Source: an uncultured Planococcus sp. (GTDB lineage: Bacteria > Bacillota > Bacilli > Bacillales_A > Planococcaceae). Taken from it: a DNA stretch of 64,000 bases. The translations under genes and the position numbers were made by a program. This document shows, one piece after another, positions 26,462 to 35,085 of the stretch. The notes beneath the pieces were generated by a model, which was given only the letters and a program-made list of their open reading frames with translations, had not been told where the DNA came from and did not search any database. How positions within the stretch are numbered: the stretch's first letter is position 1; each line of letters starts with the position of its first letter. The stretch covers positions 211,179-275,178 of the forward strand of contig CANNAE010000005.1 in NCBI GenBank assembly GCA_947502505.1, in the 5' to 3' direction.

Positions 26462-26913
26462 TGAATGTCCGCCAACTCGGAGTTCACGAGGAATTGCCGC
26501 TCGAGCTGTTGCTAGAAGCAGATCCGTCTGAGAAACTGGTCCGAGCTTATTGTGCAGACGGCTATTGTTTTATCGCCGAATGGCAGGAAACCGTTATCGG
26601 CGTGTTCGTCTTGGTTGCGCTCGATTCAGACACCGTGGAAATCAAGAACATCGCCCTTGCCGAGCCTGAGCGCGGCAAAGGCTTTGGTAAACGCCTGGTA
26701 GGCGAGGCGCTTGGTGAAGCGAAAAAACTTGGGTTCTCGGCTGTCGAGATTGGCACTGGGAATTCCAGTTTGGCGCAATTGCCCCTATACCAAAAATGCG
26801 GATTCCGCATGAAATCGATTGATCGTGATTTCTTCACCCGCCATTACAAAGAGCCGATTATTGAAAATGGACTTGAATGCCGGGACATGGTCCGCCTGGA
26901 TTGCCGATTGTAA
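26461..26913 (+). CDS. GNAT-family N-acetyltransferase (YvbK-like)
   Basis: 150-residue acetyltransferase. The acetyl-CoA loop is EPERGKGFGKRLVGEAL (about residues 76-92), preceded by the VEIKNIALAE strand; GNSSLAQLPLYQKCGFRM is the C-terminal core. Its ATG overlaps the preceding stop. B. subtilis YvbK is of similar size and layout. Acceptor unknown. Confidence 0.82.
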   Translation: MNVRQLGVHEELPLELLLEADPSEKLVRAYCADGYCFIAEWQETVIGVFVLVALDSDTVEIKNIALAEPERGKGFGKRLVGEALGEAKKLGFSAVEIGTGNSSLAQLPLYQKCGFRMKSIDRDFFTRHYKEPIIENGLECRDMVRLDCRL

Positions 26914-26946
26914 AAAAGCGAATGCATCTGCTGCATTCGCTTTTTT
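26913..26946 (+). terminator. Terminator after GNAT gene
   Basis: AAAAGCGAATGCA and its complement with a T-run. Confidence 0.85.
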
Positions 26947-27036
26947 GTCTTTAATTAGCCGAAAGCCGAAAAGGCAAGTGGTGAAAAAGAGGAAAATTCT
27001 GACCATTTTCGGTATGCTGAAAGAAGAGGTGAGGAC

Positions 27037-28686
27037 ATGTTCAAGAAAGTGATACTGTACACAAACCGCTTGGATGAAATGAAGGGGTTCTATGAATACC
27101 AGCTAGGGTTCCGGATCGTGGAAGAAAACGAAGAGAGTTTTGCGCTGTCGATCGGTTCGTCCGTTTTGGAGTTCCGTGCTTCAGAGAGGGCTTCTTTCTA
27201 CCATTACGCAATCAATATCCCTGGCAACCAGTTCAGCCTGGCAAAGTTTTGGGCGCGCGCTCGAGTCGAATTGAACCGCCAGGAAGGCATGGATGAAATC
27301 TATTACGCGAATTTCAATTCCGACGCTTTTTATTTCCAAGATCCCGCTGGAAACATCATTGAGTTTATCGGGCGCCGCCATGTCGATATCATGGATGACT
27401 TCACGATCGATTCACTGCTCGACATCAGCGAAGTTGGCATCACGACACCGCATGTCCAGGAAGTGGGTGAAGCACTGGAAGCAATGGATATCCCGGTGCG
27501 CGGCAATAAAGGCATCGAGCCGGCAGCGCTGAATTTCCTCGGCGAAGATCCTCATTTTCTGGTGCTGGTACCGCCGAAAAGAACGTGGTTTTTCTCCAAG
27601 TTGAAAAGCGAAACCCATCCGCTCGCCATCGAATTGGCAGATGGGCGGATGATCGAGATCGACGGGGATGGCCACATGGTGCAAAAGCAGGCACATAACC
27701 CGGTTTCTGACTTGATGGAATCCATAGCGTTTTCTGGGACTGCCCAGATGGCGGGCGATGAAAATTGGTCGCTTGCCAAAGGATTCGCCAACCGGGTGGA
27801 CGAACGGCCGATAGCTGTCGATAGCCGCTTTGGCATCGCGTCCGGCAGCAAAGTTTTCACCGCCGTGGCTGTCTTGCAATTAGTGGGGCAAGGCAAGCTC
27901 GAGCTTTCAGCAAACTTGTCAGAGCTATTGCCGAAAACTTTCCCGAATTTCAAAGCCACCATTCATCAGCTATTGTGCCATACATCTGGCCTTCCGGATT
28001 ATTTTGACGAAGAAACGTTGGATGGTTTCGAGCAATTATGGCAAGAAATCCCGATGTACCGGATGCAGACGCCCGCTGACTTTGTGCCCTTGTTCCGCGA
28101 CTTGCCGCCTGTAGAAGAACCGGGTGCGCGCTTTCGCTATAACAACGCCGGCTATATTGCGCTGGGGTTGGTCATCGAGCACGTGACGGGTGAAGAGTTT
28201 GCCGATTACGTCGAGCGGGAAGTATTAGCAAAAGCGGGCATGTCGGAATCGGGCTATTTCCGCCTGGACCGCCTGCCGAAAAACACAGCATATGGCTATA
28301 TCGATGAAGGGGATTCGTGGCGCACGAACCAGTACGCAATTCCTATTCGCGGAGGCGCGGACGGCGGGGCGTTCGTCACGGCAGGAGATATGGCGAAGTT
28401 CTGGAACCGGTTAATGGACGGCACCTTATTGCCGGAACAAATGAAAAATCAGCTGCTCGCAGTCCAAGCGCAACAAGGCGAAGAGGCTTACGGCTACGGC
28501 GTGTGGATTGCCCGGCAAGAAGGCGAAGTGGTGAAGTATCATGTCATGGGGGAAGACCCAGGCGTGAATTTCCATTCAGGCTATTACCCTGGGCAAAAAT
28601 CCATCGTTACTGTATTGTCAAATGCGGGAGATGGCGCGTATGATATAGTCAAAGCCATTGAACGCGAGAAAAAACTGAGAGGGTGA
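27037..28686 (+). CDS. VOC domain fused to a class C beta-lactamase-like serine hydrolase
   Basis: 549-residue two-part protein. Residues 1-215 form two glyoxalase/VOC modules (from MFKKVILYTNRLDEMKGFY; QDPAGNIIEFIGRR carries a candidate metal Glu). Residues 230-545 form a penicillin-binding/beta-lactamase-like domain with S269-G-S-K272, Y368-N-N370 and H513-S-G515, matching SxxK, YxN and the KTG-equivalent. The hydrolase begins at residue 230 just as stand-alone relatives do, so this is a true fusion without a break in frame. No signal peptide. Likely a cytosolic esterase or peptidase with a ligand-sensing front; substrate unknown. Confidence 0.85.
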   Translation: MFKKVILYTNRLDEMKGFYEYQLGFRIVEENEESFALSIGSSVLEFRASERASFYHYAINIPGNQFSLAKFWARARVELNRQEGMDEIYYANFNSDAFYFQDPAGNIIEFIGRRHVDIMDDFTIDSLLDISEVGITTPHVQEVGEALEAMDIPVRGNKGIEPAALNFLGEDPHFLVLVPPKRTWFFSKLKSETHPLAIELADGRMIEIDGDGHMVQKQAHNPVSDLMESIAFSGTAQMAGDENWSLAKGFANRVDERPIAVDSRFGIASGSKVFTAVAVLQLVGQGKLELSANLSELLPKTFPNFKATIHQLLCHTSGLPDYFDEETLDGFEQLWQEIPMYRMQTPADFVPLFRDLPPVEEPGARFRYNNAGYIALGLVIEHVTGEEFADYVEREVLAKAGMSESGYFRLDRLPKNTAYGYIDEGDSWRTNQYAIPIRGGADGGAFVTAGDMAKFWNRLMDGTLLPEQMKNQLLAVQAQQGEEAYGYGVWIARQEGEVVKYHVMGEDPGVNFHSGYYPGQKSIVTVLSNAGDGAYDIVKAIEREKKLRG

Positions 28687-28690
28687 GTCG

Positions 28691-28789
28691 ATGGACGGAA
28701 AAAAACTGGCCCTGAGCGTAGTGGTCGGAACGCTCCTGTTGGTCGCGATCATTTTCCTGGTCTTCCAATTATATTTCATCTTGAATTAA
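28691..28789 (+). CDS. Single-span membrane microprotein (32 aa)
   Basis: MDGKKLALSVVVGTLLLVAI and a further 12 residues: a 32-residue protein with one membrane span (about 7-29). GAGAGGGTGAG lies just upstream, overlapping the stop of the VOC/hydrolase gene four bases before, and a terminator follows at once. The operon position and ribosome site support a real gene. Function unknown. Confidence 0.6.
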   Translation: MDGKKLALSVVVGTLLLVAIIFLVFQLYFILN

Positions 28790-28817
28790 AAAAAGCTGCC
28801 CAATGGCAGCTTTTTTC
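28790..28817 (+). terminator. Terminator after the microprotein
   Basis: AAAGCTGCC/GGCAGCTTT around four bases, then T-run. Confidence 0.88.
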
Positions 28818-28846
28818 TTTGTAACTGATGAAATGCGGGAGGGAAG

Positions 28847-28975
28847 TGAGTGGAGAAAGTTTATGCTATTCGACTGCGTTCCAGGGGGGCTGCTTGGGGC
28901 CCGCAGGAGGCGGGTCCCGAGCAGCCCCCCCCTTCCACTCCGTCTCTAGTTTTAGAATGGCAGATAATTTCTTCG
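28847..28975 (-). repeat. Family 2 structured repeat, copy 2 (short form)
   Basis: Shares its two ends with the copies at 2950 and 63483 (TTCGACTGCGTT, and CACTCCGTCTCTAGTTTTA), but the middle is replaced by one long hairpin, GGGGGGCTGCT/AGCAGCCCCCC, near 28885-28930. Confidence 0.8.
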
Positions 28976-29112
28976 GCCAATCAATATAAAATGTGAAAGA
29001 GCTCCAGGTGTGATAGCTCATGTCTATTTGAAGATAGCTAGTGAAACTTTCAATTCTAATCTACCAACAATGATTCTTTATTCAAACACTTCATGATTAG
29101 ATGCCTTATCTC

Positions 29113-29284
29113 AGGAAGCGATTCCCCCGCTAGCCGGCAACTGAATACAGAAAGAAAGCTATGTAAACTAGCATTACCCAACGAAATCTTAAAGCCGCCT
29201 AGCGTAAAGGGGTGAGCCGACGCAATAAGACAGATGCTCTTTCTGGCTTATTGCAAGAGGCCAACCCAAAGCACGGCGGCGACT
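29113..29284 (-). repeat. Family 1 structured repeat, copy 4
   Basis: Reverse-orientation copy of the 171-base unit. Hairpin arms GCAATAAG/CTTATTGC with inner CAGA/TCTG helix; GCCGCC and GGCGGC closing arms present. Confidence 0.85.
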
Positions 29285-29309
29285 GCTGAGGCGACGATCA
29301 CATCAATAA

Positions 29310-29390
29310 GCAAATCATTTTCGCAAGCAAGCTCTCGCTATCTCATTTCAACCATCCACCAAGAAGCGATTCCCTCGCTAGCCTCTCCTA
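29310..29390 (-). repeat. Partial family 1 unit with its linker
   Basis: CGCAAGCAAGCTCTCGCTAT to GAAGCGATTCCCTCGCTAGCC matches, in reverse, the end of copy 1 and the linker between copies 1 and 2 (about 2290-2360). The rest of the unit is missing. Confidence 0.65.
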
Positions 29391-29429
29391 AAGAACTCGC
29401 TCCGTGGCATGCACTTATTTTTAGGCAAT

Positions 29430-29462
29430 AAAAAATGGACTCTTCAGAAGAAGAGCCCATTG
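29430..29462 (-). terminator. Terminator of the cold-shock gene
   Basis: ATGGGCTCTT/AAGAGTCCAT stem with a T-run on the minus strand, 17 bases after the stop codon. Confidence 0.85.
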
Positions 29463-29478
29463 AAAATTTAAGGGTTAA

Positions 29479-29679
29479 TTAAGCTTTTGATACGTTAGTA
29501 GCTTGAAGACCGCGTTGGCCTTGCTCGATGTCAAAAGTAACTTCTTGACCTTCGTCAAGAGTTTTGAATCCTTCGCTTTGGATAGCTGAGAAGTGTACGA
29601 ATACGTCGTCTCCGCCTTCGCGCTCGATGAAGCCGAATCCTTTTTCTGAGTTAAACCATTTTACTTTACCTTGTTCCAT
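29479..29679 (-). CDS. Cold-shock protein (CspA/CspB family)
   Basis: 66-residue single-stranded nucleic-acid-binding protein, an RNA chaperone. RNP1 (KGFGFIE) and RNP2 (VFVHF) are intact, starting [24 protein letters not shown] precedes the ATG at 29679; the frame is open upstream but that part is leader. A small hairpin (GTATGC/GCATAC, 29695-29710) sits directly before the ribosome site in the leader. Confidence 0.95.
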   Translation of the reverse strand: MEQGKVKWFNSEKGFGFIEREGGDDVFVHFSAIQSEGFKTLDEGQEVTFDIEQGQRGLQATNVSKA

Positions 29680-29893
29680 GTGTGTTTCCTCCTCGTATGC
29701 TAATGCATACATTGTATTACTATCCTTGCTCAAATCCTTCAGATAAAATCTGATACTTAATGAAAAGCCATCGAACAAAAATAATTCTTCCTTAGAATAG
29801 CACGGTCCTCTTCAAAATGCAAGGGTTAAGTTCGGTTGGTTCTTTTTCCAGCCATTCGTTATAGTGGAAGGAAGAGGGATTGGAGGGGGATCG

Positions 29894-30415
29894 ATGCAGC
29901 GGATTATGGTGATCGGTGTGTCAGCGGGAGCCGGAAAATCAACGTTTGCAAGACGTTTAGGGGAAGTGGCGAATCTTCCTGTGCACCATTTGGATGCGTA
30001 TTTCTGGAAGCCGGGATGGATCGAAGCAGATAAAAAAGAATTTCAGCTCAAGCAACAAGAACTGGCGGACGGGGCCCGGTGGATCATTGAAGGAAATTAC
30101 AATAGTACGGCCGCAATCCGCTTGGAGGCTTGCGATACACTCATTCAATTGCAGCTGCCGCTGTGGCGCTGTGTCTGGCGTGTATTCAAAAGACGCATCC
30201 AATACCGCAAACAGGCGCGGCCGGACATGGCGCCGGGCTGCCCTGAAAAAATTGATCGCGAATTTTTAAAATTCATAGTGACGACTTATCACAGCCGGCA
30301 AAAATCCCAGCAGCACTTAATAGAAGAATTCAGTAAAACATCTCCTGAAAAACAAGTGTATGTTCTTCGTACCCAAAAAGAAATCGAGGCTTTTCTGGCC
30401 CAAGTCGGTAAATAG
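29894..30415 (+). CDS. P-loop kinase-like ATPase (FlaR/topology-modulation family)
   Basis: 173-residue adenylate-kinase-like P-loop protein. Walker A is GVSAGAGKST (about residues 7-16); HHLDAYFWKPGW and WIIEGNYNST follow as in proteins annotated FlaR or DNA topology modulation protein. A basic stretch FKRRIQYRKQARPD lies in the lid region. GGAGGGGG precedes the ATG at 29894. The true substrate is unknown; a small-molecule kinase role is as likely as any role in DNA topology. Confidence 0.78.
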   Translation: MQRIMVIGVSAGAGKSTFARRLGEVANLPVHHLDAYFWKPGWIEADKKEFQLKQQELADGARWIIEGNYNSTAAIRLEACDTLIQLQLPLWRCVWRVFKRRIQYRKQARPDMAPGCPEKIDREFLKFIVTTYHSRQKSQQHLIEEFSKTSPEKQVYVLRTQKEIEAFLAQVGK

Positions 30416-30506
30416 TTTCAATTTTACAGTCAATTGAAAAAACTTAAGGACGACGGATATCGAACATGATATCCTGAGAGTAAGAAAGAGATAGGGGGAA
30501 TGGGCT

Positions 30507-31223
30507 TTGAAAGACCATCTATATGAAGGTACACTGACCAATGTGCGCTTGCACAAGCAGGTGCCAATGTATATGAAGCGCCTGTACCTGGAGGATTTGG
30601 CTGAAATCGAACGGGTTCAGCAAACGGTCATCGACTCGCTGCCAGAGAAAAATACATTGCAGCCGTTGTCGACCGAAGAGTTTTTGTTTATCTTGAATCA
30701 AAATGGGCTGATTGTTGGCGCATATGTGGAATCTGAGCTCGTGGCTTTTCGTGCCTTGCTCGTTCCGGAGATCGATGCGGAACATCTTGGGCGCGATATC
30801 GGGCTGCCGGAAGATGAACTTGGCAATGTAATTTATCAGGAAATATCAGCGGTGGTCCCTGAATACCGCGGAAATCGCCTTCAGCAAAAATTGGCTGAAG
30901 TGGTCATGAAGGAATTAAAGAAGCTGGAGAAGCAATATCGCTATGTGGCCTGTACGGTCGCGCCGATGAACATCCCAAGCTTGAAGGATAAGTTCACCCA
31001 GCAAATGTACATCGCAGCCTTAAAACAAAAGTACGAGGGGCTGGAACGCTATATCCTGGTGAAAGATCTCGAACAGCCGAATGCAGCTTATGAAAATCAA
31101 ATCACGGCACCGATCGACGATCTAAAAAAACAGGCAGAATTACTAAATGAAGGATATGTTGGAATCGGCTTCCAGATGGTCAAGGGCTTTCATGCGCTCC
31201 AATTTGCCAAACCTCTTAGTTGA
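30507..31223 (+). CDS. GNAT-like acetyltransferase
   Basis: 238-residue protein with a GNAT fold: EISAVVPEYRGNRLQQKLAE (about residues 113-132) is the beta4/acetyl-CoA loop, followed by YVACTVAPMNIPSLK. The C-terminal third has no recognised match. A TTG start follows AGGGGGAATGGGC; an ATG lies further in. Acceptor unknown. Confidence 0.7.
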   Translation: MKDHLYEGTLTNVRLHKQVPMYMKRLYLEDLAEIERVQQTVIDSLPEKNTLQPLSTEEFLFILNQNGLIVGAYVESELVAFRALLVPEIDAEHLGRDIGLPEDELGNVIYQEISAVVPEYRGNRLQQKLAEVVMKELKKLEKQYRYVACTVAPMNIPSLKDKFTQQMYIAALKQKYEGLERYILVKDLEQPNAAYENQITAPIDDLKKQAELLNEGYVGIGFQMVKGFHALQFAKPLS

Positions 31224-31328
31224 TCGGTAATTTTTTTAAAAAAGCGTCTCGAATTGTGGAACACCCAAGCGCTTTCCTGTAAAATTATCAGAAATTCACA
31301 TAAATTTATCTTCAAGAGGAGTTACGAT

Positions 31329-32828
31329 ATGAAGTTGCAATTTGCACGAATTCCCGGGGTACATATATTAAAATCATTCGGTCCAGGGTCAGCAGACATC
31401 CAGGCGATTGTCTATAACTCTTCGGCGGCACAGGATGGTTCTGCATTTTTTTGCGTCATCGGGGAAAATACAGATGGCCATCTATACATAGAGCCTGCCA
31501 TTGAAAATGGTGCGCAGGCAATCATCGGCTCCAATGAGGAAATCCTGTCCGAGCAAGCCAAGCGCTATCCGGCCGTCAGCTTCGTGCTGGTAGCGGATGT
31601 GCGGAATGCACTTGCGCATACGGCGGATTTCTTTTTCGGCTCGCCTCAGCACGATTTGTTTAAAATCGGTGTAACGGGAACGAACGGCAAGACCACAACG
31701 GCTACCTATGTCCGCAATTTATTCAATTTGCTGGGAATGCCTTGTGGGTTTATCGGTACGACAGGCGTCGAAACAGCTGAAGGCAAAGTCCCGTTCAAAA
31801 AAAGCACGCCGACAACACCGATCGCTTCGGATATCCATCAGATTTTCTCTATGCTGGTAGAGGCGAAAACAGAGGCGGTCGCCATGGAAGTTTCTTCGAC
31901 TGCACTGGACCAGCAACGGGTTGAAGGAATCGTTTTCGATGTGGCGATCCATACCAATTTATCCGAGGAGCACCTCGAATACCATAAAACATTTGAGCAT
32001 TACCGGGAGTCCAAGTTGAAATTGTTCGAACGCGCGAAAGCGGCAGTCGTCAATCTCGACGATCCTGGATTGAGCGGCGGCATTCTGGAGCTGGCCGATT
32101 ATCCGGTACTGAGCTATAGCCAAGACCCATCGAGCGGTGCCGACTTAATTTGGGAAAATTACAGTGCTTCTGCACAAGGCATGCGTTTCGAGCTGAATTA
32201 TAAAGGCGATGTCCGCACAATCGAAGCTCCGTTATTCGGCGATTACAACGCGGCGAATTTGACGGCAGCGATTGGAACAGCCTTGCATGCAGGGCATTCA
32301 ATCGACCAGATCATTGCTGTCTTGCCGGAGATGCCCCAAGTGGAAGGGCGTTTTCAAGTCATCAGGGGCCCAGAAGAGCGCACCATCATCCTGGACTATG
32401 CCCACACCCCAGTGGCCATCGATGCAGTCTTGACCGAAGCCCGTAAATTGCCTCATCGCCGCCTGATCGCCCTCATTGCCGGGATCGGCATCCGGGATTT
32501 CGCGAAGATGCCAAAAATGGCAAAAGCGTCTGAAGGAAAAGCCGATGTCTTGGTCGTAACGGTCGACCATCCGGGCTTTAACGATCCGGAAGATGTGGTC
32601 TCTGAAGTGATCAAAGGCTTCAGCGTGCCGTATATGCAAAAAGTGCTGAGAGCGCCAACGCGCAAACAGGCAGTGGAAAAAGCGCTCGAAGAAAGCGGGC
32701 CACAAGACATCGTCCTGCTTTCAAGCGGCTGCATCAACGGAGCCCAGATCATCAAAGGGGAATATATCCCTCATTCAGACGAAGCGATAATCGAAGCGTT
32801 CTTCTCGAGCAAAACCGGGGAATTTTAG
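31329..32828 (+). CDS. MurE-like Mur ligase
   Basis: 499-residue cytoplasmic Mur ligase with the three usual domains: N-terminal UDP-binding (about 1-105), central ATPase (GVTGTNGKTTT, about 114-124; carbamylatable Lys in YRESKLKLFE) and C-terminal amino-acid-binding domain (from about 340). MurE adds the third amino acid of peptidoglycan. The selectivity motif (DNPR for diaminopimelate, DNPA-type for lysine) aligns with DHPG here (TVDHPGFNDPED), so its amino acid is uncertain. It is not in a dcw cluster and may be a second ligase. ATG chosen after AGAGGAG. Confidence 0.85.
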   Translation: MKLQFARIPGVHILKSFGPGSADIQAIVYNSSAAQDGSAFFCVIGENTDGHLYIEPAIENGAQAIIGSNEEILSEQAKRYPAVSFVLVADVRNALAHTADFFFGSPQHDLFKIGVTGTNGKTTTATYVRNLFNLLGMPCGFIGTTGVETAEGKVPFKKSTPTTPIASDIHQIFSMLVEAKTEAVAMEVSSTALDQQRVEGIVFDVAIHTNLSEEHLEYHKTFEHYRESKLKLFERAKAAVVNLDDPGLSGGILELADYPVLSYSQDPSSGADLIWENYSASAQGMRFELNYKGDVRTIEAPLFGDYNAANLTAAIGTALHAGHSIDQIIAVLPEMPQVEGRFQVIRGPEERTIILDYAHTPVAIDAVLTEARKLPHRRLIALIAGIGIRDFAKMPKMAKASEGKADVLVVTVDHPGFNDPEDVVSEVIKGFSVPYMQKVLRAPTRKQAVEKALEESGPQDIVLLSSGCINGAQIIKGEYIPHSDEAIIEAFFSSKTGEF

Positions 32829-32908
32829 CGGCGAGGGTCGCTTTTTCCGGGTGGAATGTGTTTAATAGAAGAGAAGCTAGATAAAGAATGAGAATTGGAG
32901 TGAATGGA

Positions 32909-34291
32909 ATGCAGTATCGTACAGAAAAAGACACGATCGGTGAAATTCAAGTTGAAGCTGACAAAATGTGGGGCGCGCAAACACAGCGCAGCGTCCAGAA
33001 CTTTGCCATCGGAACAGAACGTATGCCCCATGAAGTGGTCATGGCATTCGCTCAATTGAAAAAAGCGACAGCGAAAGCGAACCACAAGCTCGGCAAGATG
33101 TCCGAGGCCAAAATGCGCGCAATCGAAACGGCTGCCAACGAAGTGATCGCAGGCAAATGGAACGACCATTTCCCGCTCGTCGTCTGGCAAACAGGAAGCG
33201 GCACACAGTCCAATATGAACATGAACGAAGTATTGGCACGCCGCGGAAACGAAATTTTGGCAGAACAAGGATCGGATGAAAAACTTCACCCGAACGATGA
33301 CGTCAATATGTCCCAAAGCTCGAACGATACATACCCGACAGCGATGCACGTTGCCGGCGTTCTGGCGGTTACAGAGCAATTGATCCCAGCGGTCCAGAAG
33401 TTGAAAGCGACATTGGATGAAAAAGCGAAGAAATTCGACGAGGTCATCAAAATCGGCCGTACGCATTTGCAGGATGCCACACCACTTACATTGGGCCAAG
33501 AAATCAGCGGCTGGCGCCATATGTTGGTGAAAAGCGAGCGCATGATCAAAGAAAGCGTTGAGCATATGCGTGAACTGGCAATCGGCGGAACAGCTGTCGG
33601 TACGGGCATCAACGCAGACCCGAAATTTGGCGGCTATGTTGCGGAATTCATCGCAGAAGCAGTCGGCACGGAATTCACTTCAGCGGAGAATAAATTCCAT
33701 GCACTGACAAGCCACGATGAAATGGTTTATGTGCACGGTGCAGTGAAAGCACTTGCTGCAGATGCGATGAAGATCGCAAACGACGTACGCTGGCTCGCAA
33801 GCGGCCCACGCAGTGGCATCGGCGAAATCACCATTCCGGCAAATGAGCCAGGCAGCTCGATCATGCCAGGGAAAGTCAACCCGACGCAAAGCGAAGCCTT
33901 GACGATGGTATCGGCCCAGGTCATGGGCAACGACGCAGCGATCGGATTTGCGGCGAGCCAAGGGAACTTTGAACTCAATGTCTTCAAACCGGTCATTGCT
34001 TATAACTTCCTGCAATCGGTCCGCTTGTTGACGGATTCACTCGTTTCCTTTAACGATAACTGTGCGATCGGTATCGAAGCGAATTTGGACGTCATCGAAA
34101 ATCATGTGAAAAACTCGTTGATGCTCGTGACATCCCTAAACCCGCATATCGGCTATGAAAAAGCGGCAGCAATTGCCAAGCAAGCACATAACGAAGGTAC
34201 GACACTAAAAGAATCAGCAGTCAAGAGCGGCCATTTGACGGCGGAGCAATTCGACGAATGGGTACGCCCGGAAAATATGGTAGGAAAATAA
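32909..34291 (+). CDS. fumC: Class II fumarate hydratase
   Basis: 460-residue iron-free fumarase converting fumarate and malate in the TCA cycle. Signature [20 protein letters not shown] (about residues 315-334), [13 protein letters not shown] and [14 protein letters not shown] are intact. ATG at 32909 is used because GGAGTG lies six bases upstream. Single gene with its own terminator. Confidence 0.96.
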   Translation: MQYRTEKDTIGEIQVEADKMWGAQTQRSVQNFAIGTERMPHEVVMAFAQLKKATAKANHKLGKMSEAKMRAIETAANEVIAGKWNDHFPLVVWQTGSGTQSNMNMNEVLARRGNEILAEQGSDEKLHPNDDVNMSQSSNDTYPTAMHVAGVLAVTEQLIPAVQKLKATLDEKAKKFDEVIKIGRTHLQDATPLTLGQEISGWRHMLVKSERMIKESVEHMRELAIGGTAVGTGINADPKFGGYVAEFIAEAVGTEFTSAENKFHALTSHDEMVYVHGAVKALAADAMKIANDVRWLASGPRSGIGEITIPANEPGSSIMPGKVNPTQSEALTMVSAQVMGNDAAIGFAASQGNFELNVFKPVIAYNFLQSVRLLTDSLVSFNDNCAIGIEANLDVIENHVKNSLMLVTSLNPHIGYEKAAAIAKQAHNEGTTLKESAVKSGHLTAEQFDEWVRPENMVGK

Positions 34292-34293
34292 TG

Positions 34294-34326
34294 CGAACGG
34301 CCGGGAATTTCCCGGCTGTTTTTTTA
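34294..34326 (+). terminator. Terminator of fumC
   Basis: GCCGGG/CCCGGC stem with flanking AAC/GTT and a T-run. Confidence 0.85.
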
Positions 34327-34416
34327 TGCGACAAGGAGTTTGGCAGCGGGAACTAGAAGTAGAGAGAACGAGGAAATGAAAAAGCACGACACAAGAAATT
34401 ACAGAAGAGGTGCAGT

Positions 34417-35079
34417 ATGCAAAAACCATTTATTACATCATGGAGCGGCGGCAAGGATTCCGCTTTGGCCTATTACCGGGCAGTGCAGCAAGGGCATGTG
34501 CCAATCGCATTGTTCACGATGTTTGAAGAAGACGGGACACGCTCGAAATCCCACGGGCTGAAACAGCAGATTTTAGAAGCACAAGCGGAACGAATGGGCT
34601 TGCCATTAGTGATCGGTAAAGCCGATTGGTCCGGTTACGAAGAGGAATTTATCCACCAGTTGCAGAATTTCAAAGAACAGGGCATCGAACTGGGCGTATA
34701 TGGCGATATCGACTTGCAGGACCATTTGGATTGGGTGGAAAAGGTCAGTGAAAAGGCGGACCTTGAAGTTTTGCATCCGCTCTGGCAAGAAGCCCGCCGG
34801 TCACTGCTGGAAGAGCTGGTCGAAGAAGAGTTCAAAGCGGTCATTACGGTGGTGGACACTGCGCGTGTCGGCGAGGAATTTCTTGGCCGCGTCTTCACCC
34901 GTGAGCTAATCGAGGAGCTGGAGGCACTTGGCATTGATGCCTGCGGTGAAGAAGGGGAATTCCATACGACATTGGTGGATGGCCCGATTTTTGTCGAACC
35001 GCTGCCCGTGGAGTTCGGAGACATTGTGCATAACGGCCAGTACGCGATGCTTGAAGTGAAACTTCAAACAGGGGAGTGA
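34417..35079 (+). CDS. Diphthine--ammonia ligase-like PP-loop ATPase
   Basis: 220-residue N-type ATP pyrophosphatase (Dph6/MJ0570 family). PP-loop SWSGGKDSALAYYRA lies at residues 7-21 and the second motif GVYGDIDLQDHLDWVE near 94-109, ending in DACGEEGEFHTTLVDGPIF as in Dph6. Bacteria lack diphthamide, so the bacterial substrate is unknown. AGAGGTG precedes the ATG. The next GNAT gene follows seven bases on, so they are probably co-transcribed. Confidence 0.85.
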   Translation: MQKPFITSWSGGKDSALAYYRAVQQGHVPIALFTMFEEDGTRSKSHGLKQQILEAQAERMGLPLVIGKADWSGYEEEFIHQLQNFKEQGIELGVYGDIDLQDHLDWVEKVSEKADLEVLHPLWQEARRSLLEELVEEEFKAVITVVDTARVGEEFLGRVFTRELIEELEALGIDACGEEGEFHTTLVDGPIFVEPLPVEFGDIVHNGQYAMLEVKLQTGE

Positions 35080-35085
35080 TGGAAT

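Larger units (their letters stand above)
28818..29429. other. Gene-free repeat island 2
   Basis: About 610 bases without a credible gene. Read on the minus strand it has the order of island 1: a partial family 1 unit (29361-29386), a linker, a full family 1 copy, a linker of about 137 bases, and a shortened family 2 copy. Confidence 0.8.

Noticed and set aside
29310..29431. Coding frame on the plus strand across the second repeat island
   Set aside because: It is a shadow of the repeat, with no ribosome site, and overlaps the csp terminator.
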